From Pigmentiphaga sp. H8 (GTDB lineage Bacteria; Pseudomonadota; Gammaproteobacteria; Burkholderiales; Burkholderiaceae_B): 64,000 nt of DNA. A model generated the notes under the pieces. The model saw nothing but the letters and a program-made list of their open reading frames with translations. It searched no databases and was not told where the DNA came from. This document shows, piece after piece, positions 43,474 to 51,661 of the stretch. Every line of letters begins with the position of its first letter. Position 1 is the stretch's first letter. The position numbers were made by a program, and so were the translations under genes. The DNA lies in NCBI RefSeq assembly GCF_003854895.1, contig NZ_CP033966.1, positions 3,844,001-3,908,000 on the forward strand, given 5' to 3'.

Positions 43474-44070
43474 ATGTACGACCAAGAAAAACTCGCCATA
43501 CGCGAACTGGTGGAGAACTGGGCGCTGTGGCGCGACGCCGGCGACTGGGAGCGCTTCGCCACCGTCTGGCATGAGGACGGCCGCATGAACGCGACCTGGT
43601 GCCAGGCCTCGGCCACCGAATTCATCCGGCAGAGCCGCGAAGGGATGGAGCGCGGCGTCAACATCCTGCACTTCCTGGGCGGCATGACCATCGACCGCGA
43701 AGGCGACCGGGCCGTCGTCCAGACCAAGATGACCATTTCCCAGCGCGCCACCGTGGACGGCGTGCCGTGCGACGTGGTGTGCACCGGCCGCTTCTACGAT
43801 TTCCTGGAAAAGCGCGGCGGCCGCTGGGGCATGGTCGAACGCCAGCCGATCTACGAAAAGGACCGGATGGACCCGGTGGACCCGGCCGCCCGCCCGGAAC
43901 TGGACGCGGCGCTGCTGGCCCGCTTCCCCGAGGGCTATCGCCACCTGGCCTATCTGCAGGTCAAGATAGGCATGGACGTCAAGACCACCATGCCCGGCCT
44001 GCACGGCCAGGAAGTCCAGGCGCTGTACGCTCGCGGCAAAGCCTGGCTGGCGGGATCCGCGCGGCCCTGA
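43474..44070 (+). CDS. SnoaL/NTF2-like protein in the hydroxyquinol operon
   Basis: SnoaL-like (NTF2 fold) protein, 198 residues: IRELVENWALWRDAGDWERFATVWHEDGRM at the N-terminus (about 9-38), later VCTGRFYDFLEKRGGRWGMVERQPIYEKD. Such folds serve as small hydrolases, isomerases or oxygenase small subunits; the catalytic type is not evident. AGGAGA precedes the ATG at 43474, 20 bases after the dioxygenase stop. It is probably co-transcribed with the dioxygenase and Bug genes and so involved in making or handling hydroxyquinol. Confidence 0.8.
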   Translation: MYDQEKLAIRELVENWALWRDAGDWERFATVWHEDGRMNATWCQASATEFIRQSREGMERGVNILHFLGGMTIDREGDRAVVQTKMTISQRATVDGVPCDVVCTGRFYDFLEKRGGRWGMVERQPIYEKDRMDPVDPAARPELDAALLARFPEGYRHLAYLQVKIGMDVKTTMPGLHGQEVQALYARGKAWLAGSARP

Positions 44071-44144
44071 CGCCTCGCGGGCAAGCTTGCCGCCGCCCCT
44101 GCAGCGGCGGCAAACCACAATAAGAAGCACCCAGGAGACTATCC

Positions 44145-45122
44145 ATGTTCCATACCGACCCGAAACGGCCGGGCGCGTTGCTGTGCGCGCTCGCCATGAC
44201 CCTGGCCCTGCCCGCGGCCGCCCAGGACTGGCCCAGCCGGCCCGTGCGCATGGTGGTGGGCTTCGCGCCCGGCGGCGGCACCGACATCATCGCCCGGATG
44301 GTGGCCCAGCCGCTGGCAGAAATCCTGGGCCAGCCCATCGTGGTGGAGAACAAGCCCGGCGCCGGCGGCACCCTGGCCGCGGGCACGGTGGCGCGCGCCG
44401 CGCCGGACGGCCACACGGTATTCGTCATGAACAATGGCCACGCGGTCTCGGCGGCCATCTACCGCAAGCTGCCCTTCGACTCGGTCAAGGACTTCGCGCC
44501 CGTCTCCATGCTGTGCGCCCAGCCGCTGGTGGTGGCGGCCGGCAAGAACTTCCCGGCCGCCGACATCGCCGGGCTGGTGAAGCTGGCCAGGGCGCAGCCC
44601 GGCAAGCTGAACTACGCGAGCGTCGGCATCGGCAGCACCCAGCATTTCGCCGGCGAGCTGCTGCGGCAGGTCAGCGGTATCGACATCGTCCACGTCCCCT
44701 ACAAGGGCACGCCGAACGCGGTGGCGGCCGTGCTGAGCGGCGAGGTGGAACTGCTGGTGGACGTGGCCTCGCCCCTGCTGGGCCACATCCGCGCCGGGGA
44801 ACTCAAACCCCTGGCGGTGACCTCGCCGCGGCGCTACGAAGGCCTGCCCCAGACGCCCACGGCGCTGGAGTCGGGCGTGGCCGGCTACGACGTGACGACC
44901 TGGTACGGGCTGGCCTTCCCGGCCGGCACGCCCACCGCCATCGTCGACAAGATGAACCAGGCGGTGCGCCGGGCGCTGGCCGACGAGAACCTCCGCAAGC
45001 AGACGCTGGCGGCGGCCTGCCTGCCGGAGGCCTCCACGCCGCAGGCAATGACCAGCCACGTCGGCGCCGAGATCGAGCGGTGGCGCACGGTCATGCAGAA
45101 AGCCGGCATCGAACAGCAATAG
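44145..45122 (+). CDS. Bug/TctC-family periplasmic receptor
   Basis: Tripartite tricarboxylate receptor, 325 residues. Signal peptide ending ALPAAAQDW. Family blocks: SRPVRMVVGFAPGGGTDIIAR, VVENKPGAGGTLAAGT, GIGSTQHFAGELLRQ, DIVHVPYKGTPNAVAAVLSGEVELLVD. AGGAGA is seven bases before the ATG at 44145. It is the third gene after hydroxyquinol dioxygenase, so it may bind an aromatic acid precursor. It is followed by a strong terminator. Confidence 0.94.
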   Translation: MFHTDPKRPGALLCALAMTLALPAAAQDWPSRPVRMVVGFAPGGGTDIIARMVAQPLAEILGQPIVVENKPGAGGTLAAGTVARAAPDGHTVFVMNNGHAVSAAIYRKLPFDSVKDFAPVSMLCAQPLVVAAGKNFPAADIAGLVKLARAQPGKLNYASVGIGSTQHFAGELLRQVSGIDIVHVPYKGTPNAVAAVLSGEVELLVDVASPLLGHIRAGELKPLAVTSPRRYEGLPQTPTALESGVAGYDVTTWYGLAFPAGTPTAIVDKMNQAVRRALADENLRKQTLAAACLPEASTPQAMTSHVGAEIERWRTVMQKAGIEQQ

Positions 45123-45140
45123 GCCCGATCCCGGTGCCAT

Positions 45141-45164
45141 CGGTCCCGGCGGCTGCCGGGACCG
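45141..45164. terminator. bidirectional hairpin between convergent genes
   Basis: CGGTCCCGGC (45141-45150) and GCCGGGACCG (45155-45164) form a perfect ten-base stem with a four-base loop between the Bug gene and the convergent nitroreductase gene. No T-tract, so termination strength is uncertain. Confidence 0.6.
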
Positions 45165-45182
45165 GACGGCGGGCCCGGAGGA

Positions 45183-45770
45183 TCAGAGCAGCGTGGCGGC
45201 CTGCTCGAAAGACAGGCGCTGCTGGCGGTCGAACAGCTTGGACGTATCGCCGTAGCCCAGCGAGCAGATGAAGTTGGCGGTCAGGCGGCCGTCGGGGAAG
45301 AACTCGGCGTTGACCTTGGCGATGTCGAAGCCGCTCATCGGGCCGCAATCCAGGCCGATGGCGCGGGCCGCGATGATGAAATAGGCGCCCTGCAGCGTGC
45401 CGTTGCGGGCAGCGGTGGCGGCGGCCAGCGCGGCATTGCCCTCGAACATTTCCTTGGCGCCCTCGCGGAACCAGAGCTGCGGCATGAACTCGTGGAAGCG
45501 CGTGTCGGTGGCGATGATGGCCGTGACCGGCGCGGCCTTGACCTTGTCCAGGTTGCCCGGGCTGAGCGCGGGCACGAGCCGTTCCTTGGCTTCCTGCGTG
45601 CGCAGGAACACCACGCGCATCGGCTGGCAGTTCATCGAGGTCGGTCCCATTTTCGCAATGTCGTAGACTTGCTTGAGCTGCTCGTCGGACACGGGCTTGT
45701 CCAGCCAGCCGTTCTGCGTGCGGGCGGACGTGAACAACTGGTCCAGGGCTTCCTGCGAAATGATGGCCAT
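45183..45770 (-). CDS. Nitroreductase-family protein (RutE/HadB-like)
   Basis: FMN-dependent oxidoreductase, 195 residues, of the malonic semialdehyde reductase (RutE/HadB) group. LDQLFTSARTQNGWLDKPV at the N-terminus, the FMN-binding KMGPTSMNCQPMRVVFLRTQEAKERL (about residues 43-68) and AYFIIAARAIGLDCGPMSGFD. Members reduce malonic semialdehyde, nitro groups or quinones. No other rut genes are present, so a pyrimidine role is unlikely. It diverges from the LysR gene at 45902, its likely regulator. The ATG at 45770 is the conserved start. Confidence 0.9.
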   Translation of the reverse strand: MAIISQEALDQLFTSARTQNGWLDKPVSDEQLKQVYDIAKMGPTSMNCQPMRVVFLRTQEAKERLVPALSPGNLDKVKAAPVTAIIATDTRFHEFMPQLWFREGAKEMFEGNAALAAATAARNGTLQGAYFIIAARAIGLDCGPMSGFDIAKVNAEFFPDGRLTANFICSLGYGDTSKLFDRQQRLSFEQAATLL

Positions 45771-45901
45771 GAAGAGCTCCGATTGGGCGGAATAGTCGTG
45801 AGGCTCCGGATTATAAGTGCGCAGCCCGGACAAAAAACACCGGTATAGCCCCGGCAAACGGAAATCACTTTTGCAATTCTGCTAATAATCGAGGGAGAAG
45901 C

Positions 45902-46816
45902 ATGGACCGCTGGCGCGAACTGGAGCTGTTCGTCCACATCGCGGAACTCGGCAGCCTGACGCGCGCCGCCGAAGCCGCCGGCCTGTCGACCGCCGCCGCG
46001 AGCCGGCACCTGGCCACGCTGGAACAGCGCCTGTCGGCCCGGCTGGTCGAGCGCAACACCAGACGCCTGTACCTGACCGAGGTCGGACAGGAGTTCTACC
46101 GGCGCAGCAAGAACATCCTGGGCGAGATGCAGGAGGCCGAGTCCGCCGTCAACGCCACCGTGCTCAATCCGGTGGGCGACCTGCGCGTCACCTCGTCGCT
46201 GTCGTTCGCGATGCGCCACATCGCGCCGCTGCTGCCCGAGTACAACCGACGCTTTCCCAACGTGAACGTCCACGTGATCACCGCCAACCGCTACTACGAC
46301 CTGATCGACAACGGCATCGACCTGGCGGTGCGCACGCGCGAATACGAATCCGACTCCAACCTGACCATCCGCCGGCTGGCCGAGACACGACGCATCCTGG
46401 CCGCCTCGCCAGGCTACCTGCACCGCCACGGCACGCCGCGCACCATCGACGAGCTGGCCAGCCACAGGCTGCTGCTCTACACCTATTCCAACCGCTACGA
46501 CGAGCTGCGCTTCTCGCGCGCGAACGAAGTCCGCGTGCTGCCGGTGAAGGGCGTGCTGGAAGCCAACGACGGCCAGGTGCTGTGCACCGCGGCGCGCGAG
46601 GGCCTGGGCATCCTGGTCCAGCCCAAGTACATCATCTACGACGACATCGTGGCCGGACGGCTGGTGCCGGTGCTGGACGACTGGGACCTGCCGCGCCTGA
46701 CCATCAACCTGGCTTATCCGCACCGGCAGTACCTGCCGGCCAAGACGCGCACGTTCATCGATTTCATGGTGGAACACTTCCGCAAGATGGACTTCGACCG
46801 CAAGTGGGCCAACTAG
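45902..46816 (+). CDS. LysR-family transcriptional regulator
   Basis: LysR regulator, 304 residues. N-terminal winged helix: ELFVHIAELGSLTRAAEAAGLSTAAASRHLATLEQRLSARL (about residues 8-48). The C-terminal ligand domain includes NGIDLAVRTREYESD. It belongs to the CrgA-like group by its EVGQEFYRRSKNIL and LAVRT patterns. GAGGGAGAAG precedes the ATG. It is divergent from the nitroreductase gene; it lies within the hydroxyquinol region, but there is no direct sign that it controls those operons. Confidence 0.93.
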   Translation: MDRWRELELFVHIAELGSLTRAAEAAGLSTAAASRHLATLEQRLSARLVERNTRRLYLTEVGQEFYRRSKNILGEMQEAESAVNATVLNPVGDLRVTSSLSFAMRHIAPLLPEYNRRFPNVNVHVITANRYYDLIDNGIDLAVRTREYESDSNLTIRRLAETRRILAASPGYLHRHGTPRTIDELASHRLLLYTYSNRYDELRFSRANEVRVLPVKGVLEANDGQVLCTAAREGLGILVQPKYIIYDDIVAGRLVPVLDDWDLPRLTINLAYPHRQYLPAKTRTFIDFMVEHFRKMDFDRKWAN

Positions 46817-46962
46817 GGCCCTGTTCACGCCCCAAGCCCGGTTGCGTCTGCTTGCGAAACGCTCATGCCGCGAGCCGGCGCGCCGAAGTACCATAGCGGC
46901 GCCGCCGCGTGCGGCCTCCTCCCCTCCCTTCGCCCGGCACGGCGACCCGCGATGGAAGACAC

Positions 46963-47790
46963 ATGACAGAACCGCAACCGGTGCCTGCCCCAACCGAACT
47001 GGAGCGCGACCTGCTCCGGATGGCCCGCCTTCCGGCCCGCCGGCTCGCGCTGGCCCGCATGCTGGGCGCGGGCGCCGCGGCGCTTGGCCTGCCGGGTCTC
47101 GCGCGCGCCGGCGATGCCGCGCCCTCGGGCGCCTGCATCGCGCTGCCCGAGGAAACCGCCGGCCCCTATCCGGCCAACGGCGGCGGCCCCACCAGCAGCG
47201 CGGCCAACGTCCTGGCCTCGTCCGGCGTCGTGCGCAGCGACCTGCGCGACAGCTTCGGCGGCCCGACCGGCACAGCCCAGGGCGTACCGCTGCAATTGAC
47301 GATCAGGCTGGTCGACGTCAGCACCGGCTGCGCGCCGCTGCCGGGCCGGGCGGTCTACCTGTGGCATTGCACGCGCGACGGCGGCTATTCGCTGTACACC
47401 CGCGCACTGCGCGACGAGAACTTCCTGCGCGGCGTGCAGGTGGCCGACGCCCAGGGCGAGGTCCGCTTCCAGACCATCTTCCCGGGTTGCTACCCGGGCC
47501 GCTATCCGCACCTGCACCTGGAGGTCTACCCCACGGCAGACGGTACCCCGCGCTACGACCGCAAGTACCTGACGTCCCAGTTGGTGCTGCCGCAGGACGC
47601 CTGCGGCGCGGTCTACGGCGAGGCCCGTGGCTACGAGTCCAGCCTGCATGCCTACGCGCGCATCAGCCTCGCGAAGGACGGCATCTTCAGCGACAACTCG
47701 CCGGCCGAGATCGCCGCGCAAACCGTCGCGATGAAAGGCAATCCGGACCAGGGCTACGTCGGCCACGCAACCGTGGGCATGCTGGGCTGA
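46963..47790 (+). CDS. Secreted intradiol dioxygenase-like protein
   Basis: Intradiol dioxygenase fold, 275 residues. The N-terminal part LPARRLALARMLGAGAAALGLPGLARAG has paired arginines and a hydrophobic core, so export (possibly Tat) is likely. The dioxygenase core starts at EETAGPYPANG (about 60). WHCTRDGGYSLY and CYPGRYPHLHLEVYP carry the Tyr and His-x-His residues expected to bind Fe(III). Unlike cytoplasmic catechol dioxygenases it has no N-terminal helical domain. It resembles the secreted protocatechuate-dioxygenase-like group; the substrate is unknown. It stands alone, ending convergently with pcaF. Confidence 0.85.
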   Translation: MTEPQPVPAPTELERDLLRMARLPARRLALARMLGAGAAALGLPGLARAGDAAPSGACIALPEETAGPYPANGGGPTSSAANVLASSGVVRSDLRDSFGGPTGTAQGVPLQLTIRLVDVSTGCAPLPGRAVYLWHCTRDGGYSLYTRALRDENFLRGVQVADAQGEVRFQTIFPGCYPGRYPHLHLEVYPTADGTPRYDRKYLTSQLVLPQDACGAVYGEARGYESSLHAYARISLAKDGIFSDNSPAEIAAQTVAMKGNPDQGYVGHATVGMLG

Positions 47791-47796
47791 AACGAC

Positions 47797-47826
47797 GATG
47801 CCCCGAGGCTTGCGCCGCGGGGCATC
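47797..47826. terminator. bidirectional hairpin between convergent genes
   Basis: GATGCCCCG (47797-47805) pairs perfectly with CGGGGCATC (47818-47826). A second GC-rich inverted repeat follows at about 47832-47863 (CCGGGC...GCCCGG). No T-tracts. It separates the intradiol-like gene from the end of pcaF. Confidence 0.6.
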
Positions 47827-47864
47827 GATACCGGGCGCCGCGTGGGCGGCGCCGGTGCCCGGGA

Positions 47865-49070
47865 TCAGACCCGTTCGAGAATGACGGCAATACCCTGCCC
47901 CACGCCGATGCACATCGTGCACAGCGCGTAGCGGCCGCCGGTGCGGTGCAGCTGGTTGATCGCCGTCGTGGCCAGCCGCGCGCCGCTGGCGCCCAGCGGG
48001 TGGCCCAGAGCGATCGCGCCGCCGTTGGGGTTCACGCGCGCATCGTCGTCGGCCAGGCCGAGGTCGCGCAGCACCGCCAGGCCTTGCGCGGCGAACGCTT
48101 CGTTCAGCTCGATCACGTCGATCTGGTCCAGGCTCAGGCCGGTCAGCGCCAGCACCTTGCGGGTGGCGGGGGCCGGGCCCATGCCCATGATGCGGGGCGG
48201 CACGCCGGCGGTGGCCATGCCCACCACGCGGGCGCGCGGCGTCAGGCCGTGGCGGCCCGCCTCGGCCTCGCTGGCCAGCAGCAGCGCGCAGGCGCCGTCG
48301 TTCACGCCCGAGGCATTGCCGGCGGTGACGGTGCCGTCGGGGCGGACCACGCCCTTCAGTCGGCCCAGCGCTTCCATGCTGGTCTCGCGCGGGTGCTCGT
48401 CCTTGGTCACGACGACGGGGTCGCCCTTGCGTTGGGGAATCGTGACGGGGGTGATCTCGGCGTCGAACACACCGGATTTCTGGGCCGCGGCGGCCTTGGC
48501 CTGGCTGGCCAGCGCCATGCGGTCCTGGGCTTCGCGCTCGATCTTGTAGTCGGTGGCGACGTTCTCGGCCGTCTCGGGCATGGAATCCACGCCGTACATC
48601 TGCTTCATCAGCTTGTTGACGAAGCGCCAGCCGATGGTGGTGTCATGGATCTGTGCGTTGCGCGAGAAAGCCGACTCGGCCTTGCCCATCACGAACGGGG
48701 CGCGGCTCATGCTCTCGACGCCGCCGGCCAGCATCAGCCCTGCCTCGCCCGACTTGATCGCGCGCGCGGCGGTGCCGACCGCGTCCAGGCCCGAGCCGCA
48801 CAGGCGGTTGACGGTCGATCCCGGCAGCTCCAGCGGCAGGCCCGCCAGCAGCGAGGCCATGTGGGCGACGTTGCGGTTGTCCTCGCCCGCCTGGTTGGCG
48901 CAGCCGAAGATGATGTCGGTGACGGCGGCCCAGTCCAGGCGGGGGTTGCGTTCCATCAGGGCCTTGAGCGGGATCGCCGCGAGGTCGTCGGTGCGCACCG
49001 ATGCCAGGGCGCCGCCGTAGCGGCCGATGGGGGTACGGATCGCGTCGCAGATGAAGGCGTGTGTAGTCAT
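47865..49070 (-). CDS. pcaF: Beta-ketoadipyl-CoA thiolase
   Basis: Thiolase cleaving beta-ketoadipyl-CoA to succinyl-CoA and acetyl-CoA, 401 residues. Nucleophilic Cys in NRLCGSGLDAVG (about residue 90), His in NPNGGAIALGHPLGASGAR (about 357), second Cys in CTMCIGVGQG (about 387). The opening FICDAIRTPIGRYGGALASVRTDDLAAIPLKAL is typical of PcaF. It is the last gene of the unit pcaI-pcaJ-maleylacetate reductase-pcaF. Confidence 0.95.
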   Translation of the reverse strand: MTTHAFICDAIRTPIGRYGGALASVRTDDLAAIPLKALMERNPRLDWAAVTDIIFGCANQAGEDNRNVAHMASLLAGLPLELPGSTVNRLCGSGLDAVGTAARAIKSGEAGLMLAGGVESMSRAPFVMGKAESAFSRNAQIHDTTIGWRFVNKLMKQMYGVDSMPETAENVATDYKIEREAQDRMALASQAKAAAAQKSGVFDAEITPVTIPQRKGDPVVVTKDEHPRETSMEALGRLKGVVRPDGTVTAGNASGVNDGACALLLASEAEAGRHGLTPRARVVGMATAGVPPRIMGMGPAPATRKVLALTGLSLDQIDVIELNEAFAAQGLAVLRDLGLADDDARVNPNGGAIALGHPLGASGARLATTAINQLHRTGGRYALCTMCIGVGQGIAVILERV

Positions 49071-49100
49071 GTTCTGTCTCGGATGGGGGATAAAGCTGTT

Positions 49101-50180
49101 CTAGGGGTTGCGACTGACGTTGGTAACCGGGCGTACACCCGCCCAGGCGTTCTGCAGCAGCGCGCGGATAGCCGTGCGCTCGATGGGACGCGGGTTCCAA
49201 TAGGGATTGGACACCGCGATGTCGGCGGCGCGATCGAGATCGGCCTCCGGCATGCCGAGATCCCGCAGGGCAACGGGGGCGCCGTTGTCGCGGGCAAGGT
49301 CGTGGAGCCCCGCCGCCGCGTCCTGGGCACCGATGGCGCGCGCGATGCGCGCCATGGCGTCCGGCACGGCCGGAGCGTTGTAGGCCATCGCATGCGGCAG
49401 CACGATGGTATGGCATTCGGCGTGCGGCAGGTTGAAGCTGCCGCCCAGCGTATGGCAAAGCTTGTGGTGCAGCGCCATGCCGACGTTGCCCAGCACGGTG
49501 CCGCACAGCCAGGCGCCATACAGCGCCTGCGACCGGGCCTCGATGTCGCCGGCCTGGCGCACGATGCCCGGCAGCGCGCGGGCGATGGCCGCCAGCCCTT
49601 CCTCGGCCATCAGCGACATGATGGGGTTGCTGTCCTGCGCGTACAGGCCCTCGGCGGCATGCGCCATGGCATTCATCGCGCTGGTGACCGACAGCGCCAC
49701 CGGCAGCCCCGTCGACAGCTCGGGGTCGTAGATCACGGTGCGCGGCAGCACGCGCGCGTCCTTGCCCGTCTTTTTCAGGCCGCCTTCGGTGATGCCGTAG
49801 ATCGGCGTCATCTCGGAGCCGGCATAAGTGGTGGGAATGGCCAGGATGGGCAGCCCGGACTCGAGCGCGATGGCCTTGCCCAGCCCCACCGTGGAGCCAC
49901 CGCCGATGGCGACGGCGCAATCGGCGTCCAGCCGGCGCGCCTCGTCGCGCGCCTGGCGGGCCGCTTCGATGGGCACATGCATGACCGCCCCGTCGAAGAT
50001 GCCCGCCGCCTTCGCCCCCAGCAGGGCGGCCACGCGCTCGGCCAGCTTGCGCTGGCCCGGCGTGGACAACACCAGCGCCCGTTGCGCGCCCAGCAGCCCG
50101 ATCTCCCGCTCCAGGTGCTGCAGGGAGCCCGCGCCGAACACCACGCGGGCGGCGTTGGCGTTGTAGACGAAGGCGTCCAT
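49101..50180 (-). CDS. Maleylacetate reductase
   Basis: Reduces maleylacetate to beta-ketoadipate with NAD(P)H, 359 residues, iron-containing alcohol dehydrogenase superfamily. ARVVFGAGSLQHLEREI near the N-terminus, the cofactor loop AIGGGSTVGLGKAIA (about residues 92-106), PTTYAGSEMTPIYGIT, and the metal-site region ALHHKLCHTLGGSFNLPHAECHTIVLPH. These match the maleylacetate reductase branch. It sits between pcaJ and pcaF and thus links hydroxyquinol cleavage to the beta-ketoadipate route. Confidence 0.94.
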   Translation of the reverse strand: MDAFVYNANAARVVFGAGSLQHLEREIGLLGAQRALVLSTPGQRKLAERVAALLGAKAAGIFDGAVMHVPIEAARQARDEARRLDADCAVAIGGGSTVGLGKAIALESGLPILAIPTTYAGSEMTPIYGITEGGLKKTGKDARVLPRTVIYDPELSTGLPVALSVTSAMNAMAHAAEGLYAQDSNPIMSLMAEEGLAAIARALPGIVRQAGDIEARSQALYGAWLCGTVLGNVGMALHHKLCHTLGGSFNLPHAECHTIVLPHAMAYNAPAVPDAMARIARAIGAQDAAAGLHDLARDNGAPVALRDLGMPEADLDRAADIAVSNPYWNPRPIERTAIRALLQNAWAGVRPVTNVSRNP

Positions 50181-50184
50181 GGCG

Positions 50185-50823
50185 TCAGGCCTTGCGCAGC
50201 GGCACGCCGCACAGTCGCTGCAATTCGTCGAACGACAGTCCGTCGACCACGTCGCTGGCGTAGACGCCGTCCTTCTTGATATCGAACACGGCCAGGTCGG
50301 AATAGACGCGGCTCACGCAGCCGACGCCGGTCAGCGGATAGGAGCAGGTTTCCACCAGCTTGCTCGAACCCGTCTTGGTCAGCAGGTCCATCATCACGAA
50401 CACCTGCTTGGCGCCGATGGCCAGGTCCATCGCGCCGCCCACGGCGGGAATGGCATCCGGCGCGCCGGTGTGCCAGTTCGCCAGGTCGCCCTTGACCGAC
50501 ACCTGGAAGGCGCCCAGCACGCAGATGTCCAGATGGCCGCCGCGCATCATCGCGAAGGAATCGGCATGGTGGAAATAGGCGGCGCCGGGCAGCGCGGTGA
50601 CCGGCTGCTTGCCGGCGTTGATCAGGTCCCAGTCCTCGTGGCCCTTCTCGGGCGCGGGGCCCATGCCCAGGAGGCCGTTCTCGGTGTGCAGCAGGACCTC
50701 GCGGTCCGCCGGCAGATGGTTAGCCACCAGGGTGGGCAGGCCGATGCCCAGGTTCACGTAGGCGCCCTCGGGAATGTCGCGCGCCACGCGCTGGGCCATC
50801 TGGTCTCGATTCATCTTGTTCAT
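50185..50823 (-). CDS. pcaJ: 3-oxoadipate CoA-transferase subunit B
   Basis: Class I CoA-transferase beta subunit, 212 residues. Catalytic Glu is in LLHTENGLLGMGP (about residue 49). YVNLGIGLPTLVANHLP, GGHLDICVLGAFQVS and TGVGCVSRVYSDLAVFDI are conserved. It pairs with the alpha subunit at 50835, 11 bases apart, to move CoA from succinyl-CoA to 3-oxoadipate. Acetoacetate CoA-transferases (ScoB) are close relatives, but the neighbours favour 3-oxoadipate. Confidence 0.93.
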   Translation of the reverse strand: MNKMNRDQMAQRVARDIPEGAYVNLGIGLPTLVANHLPADREVLLHTENGLLGMGPAPEKGHEDWDLINAGKQPVTALPGAAYFHHADSFAMMRGGHLDICVLGAFQVSVKGDLANWHTGAPDAIPAVGGAMDLAIGAKQVFVMMDLLTKTGSSKLVETCSYPLTGVGCVSRVYSDLAVFDIKKDGVYASDVVDGLSFDELQRLCGVPLRKA

Positions 50824-50834
50824 GTGCGTGTTCC

Positions 50835-51524
50835 TCAGGCGGCCTGTTGGGCGTTGGCTTGGGCCCCGACGGCCACCACGCGCTTGACGAAAATGCCGGG
50901 CGTCACGACCGCTTCCGGATCGAGCTCGCCCAGTTCGACGGTTTCGTGCACCTGGGCGATGGCCATCTTGGCGGCGGTCGCCATGATGGGCCCGAAGTTG
51001 CGCGCGGTCTTGCGATAGGTCAGGTTGCCCCAGCGATCGCCCTTGTAGGCCGAGATCAGCGCCACGTCGCCGTGGATGGGGTATTCCAGCACGTAGTCGC
51101 GGCCGTTGATGTGCCGCGTTTCCTTGCCTTCGGCCAGCAGCGTGCCGAAACCGGTGGGCGTGTAGAAGGCGCCCACGCCCGCGCCCGCGGCGCGGATGCG
51201 CTCGGCCAGGTTGCCCTGGGGCACGAGTTCCAGCTCGATCTTCTTGGCGCGATAGAGTTCATCGAACACGTAGGAGTCGGTCTGGCGCGGGAACGAGCAG
51301 ATCACCTTGCGCACGCGCCCGGTCTGCAGCAGCGCGGCCAGGCCCGTATAGCCATTGCCGGCGTTGTTGTTCACCACCACGAGATCCTTGGCGCCCTGCT
51401 CGATCAGACCGTCGATCAGCGCGTTGGGCAGGCCGGCCGTGCCGAACCCGCCTACCAATATGGTGGAGCCGTCCTTGACGCCGGCCAGCGCTTCGGCCAC
51501 CGAAGCCACGATTTTGTTGATCAT
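50835..51524 (-). CDS. pcaI: 3-oxoadipate CoA-transferase subunit A
   Basis: Class I CoA-transferase alpha subunit, 229 residues. GSTILVGGFGTAGLPNALID (about residues 19-38), DLVVVNNNAGNGYTGLAALL, FPRQTDSYVFDELYRAKKIELELVPQGNLAERIRAAGAGVGAFYTPTG. First gene of the four-gene operon for the end of the hydroxyquinol pathway. An inverted-repeat cluster lies 70-90 bases upstream. ScoA-type activity is possible but less likely given the context. Confidence 0.93.
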   Translation of the reverse strand: MINKIVASVAEALAGVKDGSTILVGGFGTAGLPNALIDGLIEQGAKDLVVVNNNAGNGYTGLAALLQTGRVRKVICSFPRQTDSYVFDELYRAKKIELELVPQGNLAERIRAAGAGVGAFYTPTGFGTLLAEGKETRHINGRDYVLEYPIHGDVALISAYKGDRWGNLTYRKTARNFGPIMATAAKMAIAQVHETVELGELDPEAVVTPGIFVKRVVAVGAQANAQQAA

Positions 51525-51592
51525 CTATGTCTCCGCACGATGCCTGCCGTCCGGGGGGACGCAGGCGGCGTACCTGATTGCAAAACGGAAAA

Positions 51593-51616
51593 GTTCTATA
51601 CGCGAACTATTGTTCG
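51593..51616. promoter_or_regulatory. inverted-repeat operator upstream of pcaI
   Basis: Three alternating half-sites: GTTC (51593), CGAAC (51603-51607) and GTTCG (51612-51616). The last two form a perfect CGAAC-TATT-GTTCG palindrome. Such GTTC/GAAC arrangements are known for IclR-type PcaR/PcaU regulators of beta-ketoadipate genes; no IclR gene is in the window. Confidence 0.5.
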
Positions 51617-51661
51617 AATATTAAACATCGATTACGCACGAGGGGCAAGAGGCCAGAGTCA

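Noticed and set aside
45183..45770. rutE of the pyrimidine (Rut) pathway
   Set aside because: No rutA-D, F or G genes are near; only family-level naming is justified.
46842..50279. Open frame of about 1145 codons spanning the intradiol-like, pcaF and maleylacetate reductase genes
   Set aside because: It runs across three well-supported genes on both strands and shows no domain; a by-product of high GC.
50185..51524. Acetoacetate (ScoAB) CoA-transferase instead of PcaIJ
   Set aside because: The subunit sequences alone allow both, but the operon with maleylacetate reductase and pcaF favours 3-oxoadipate.
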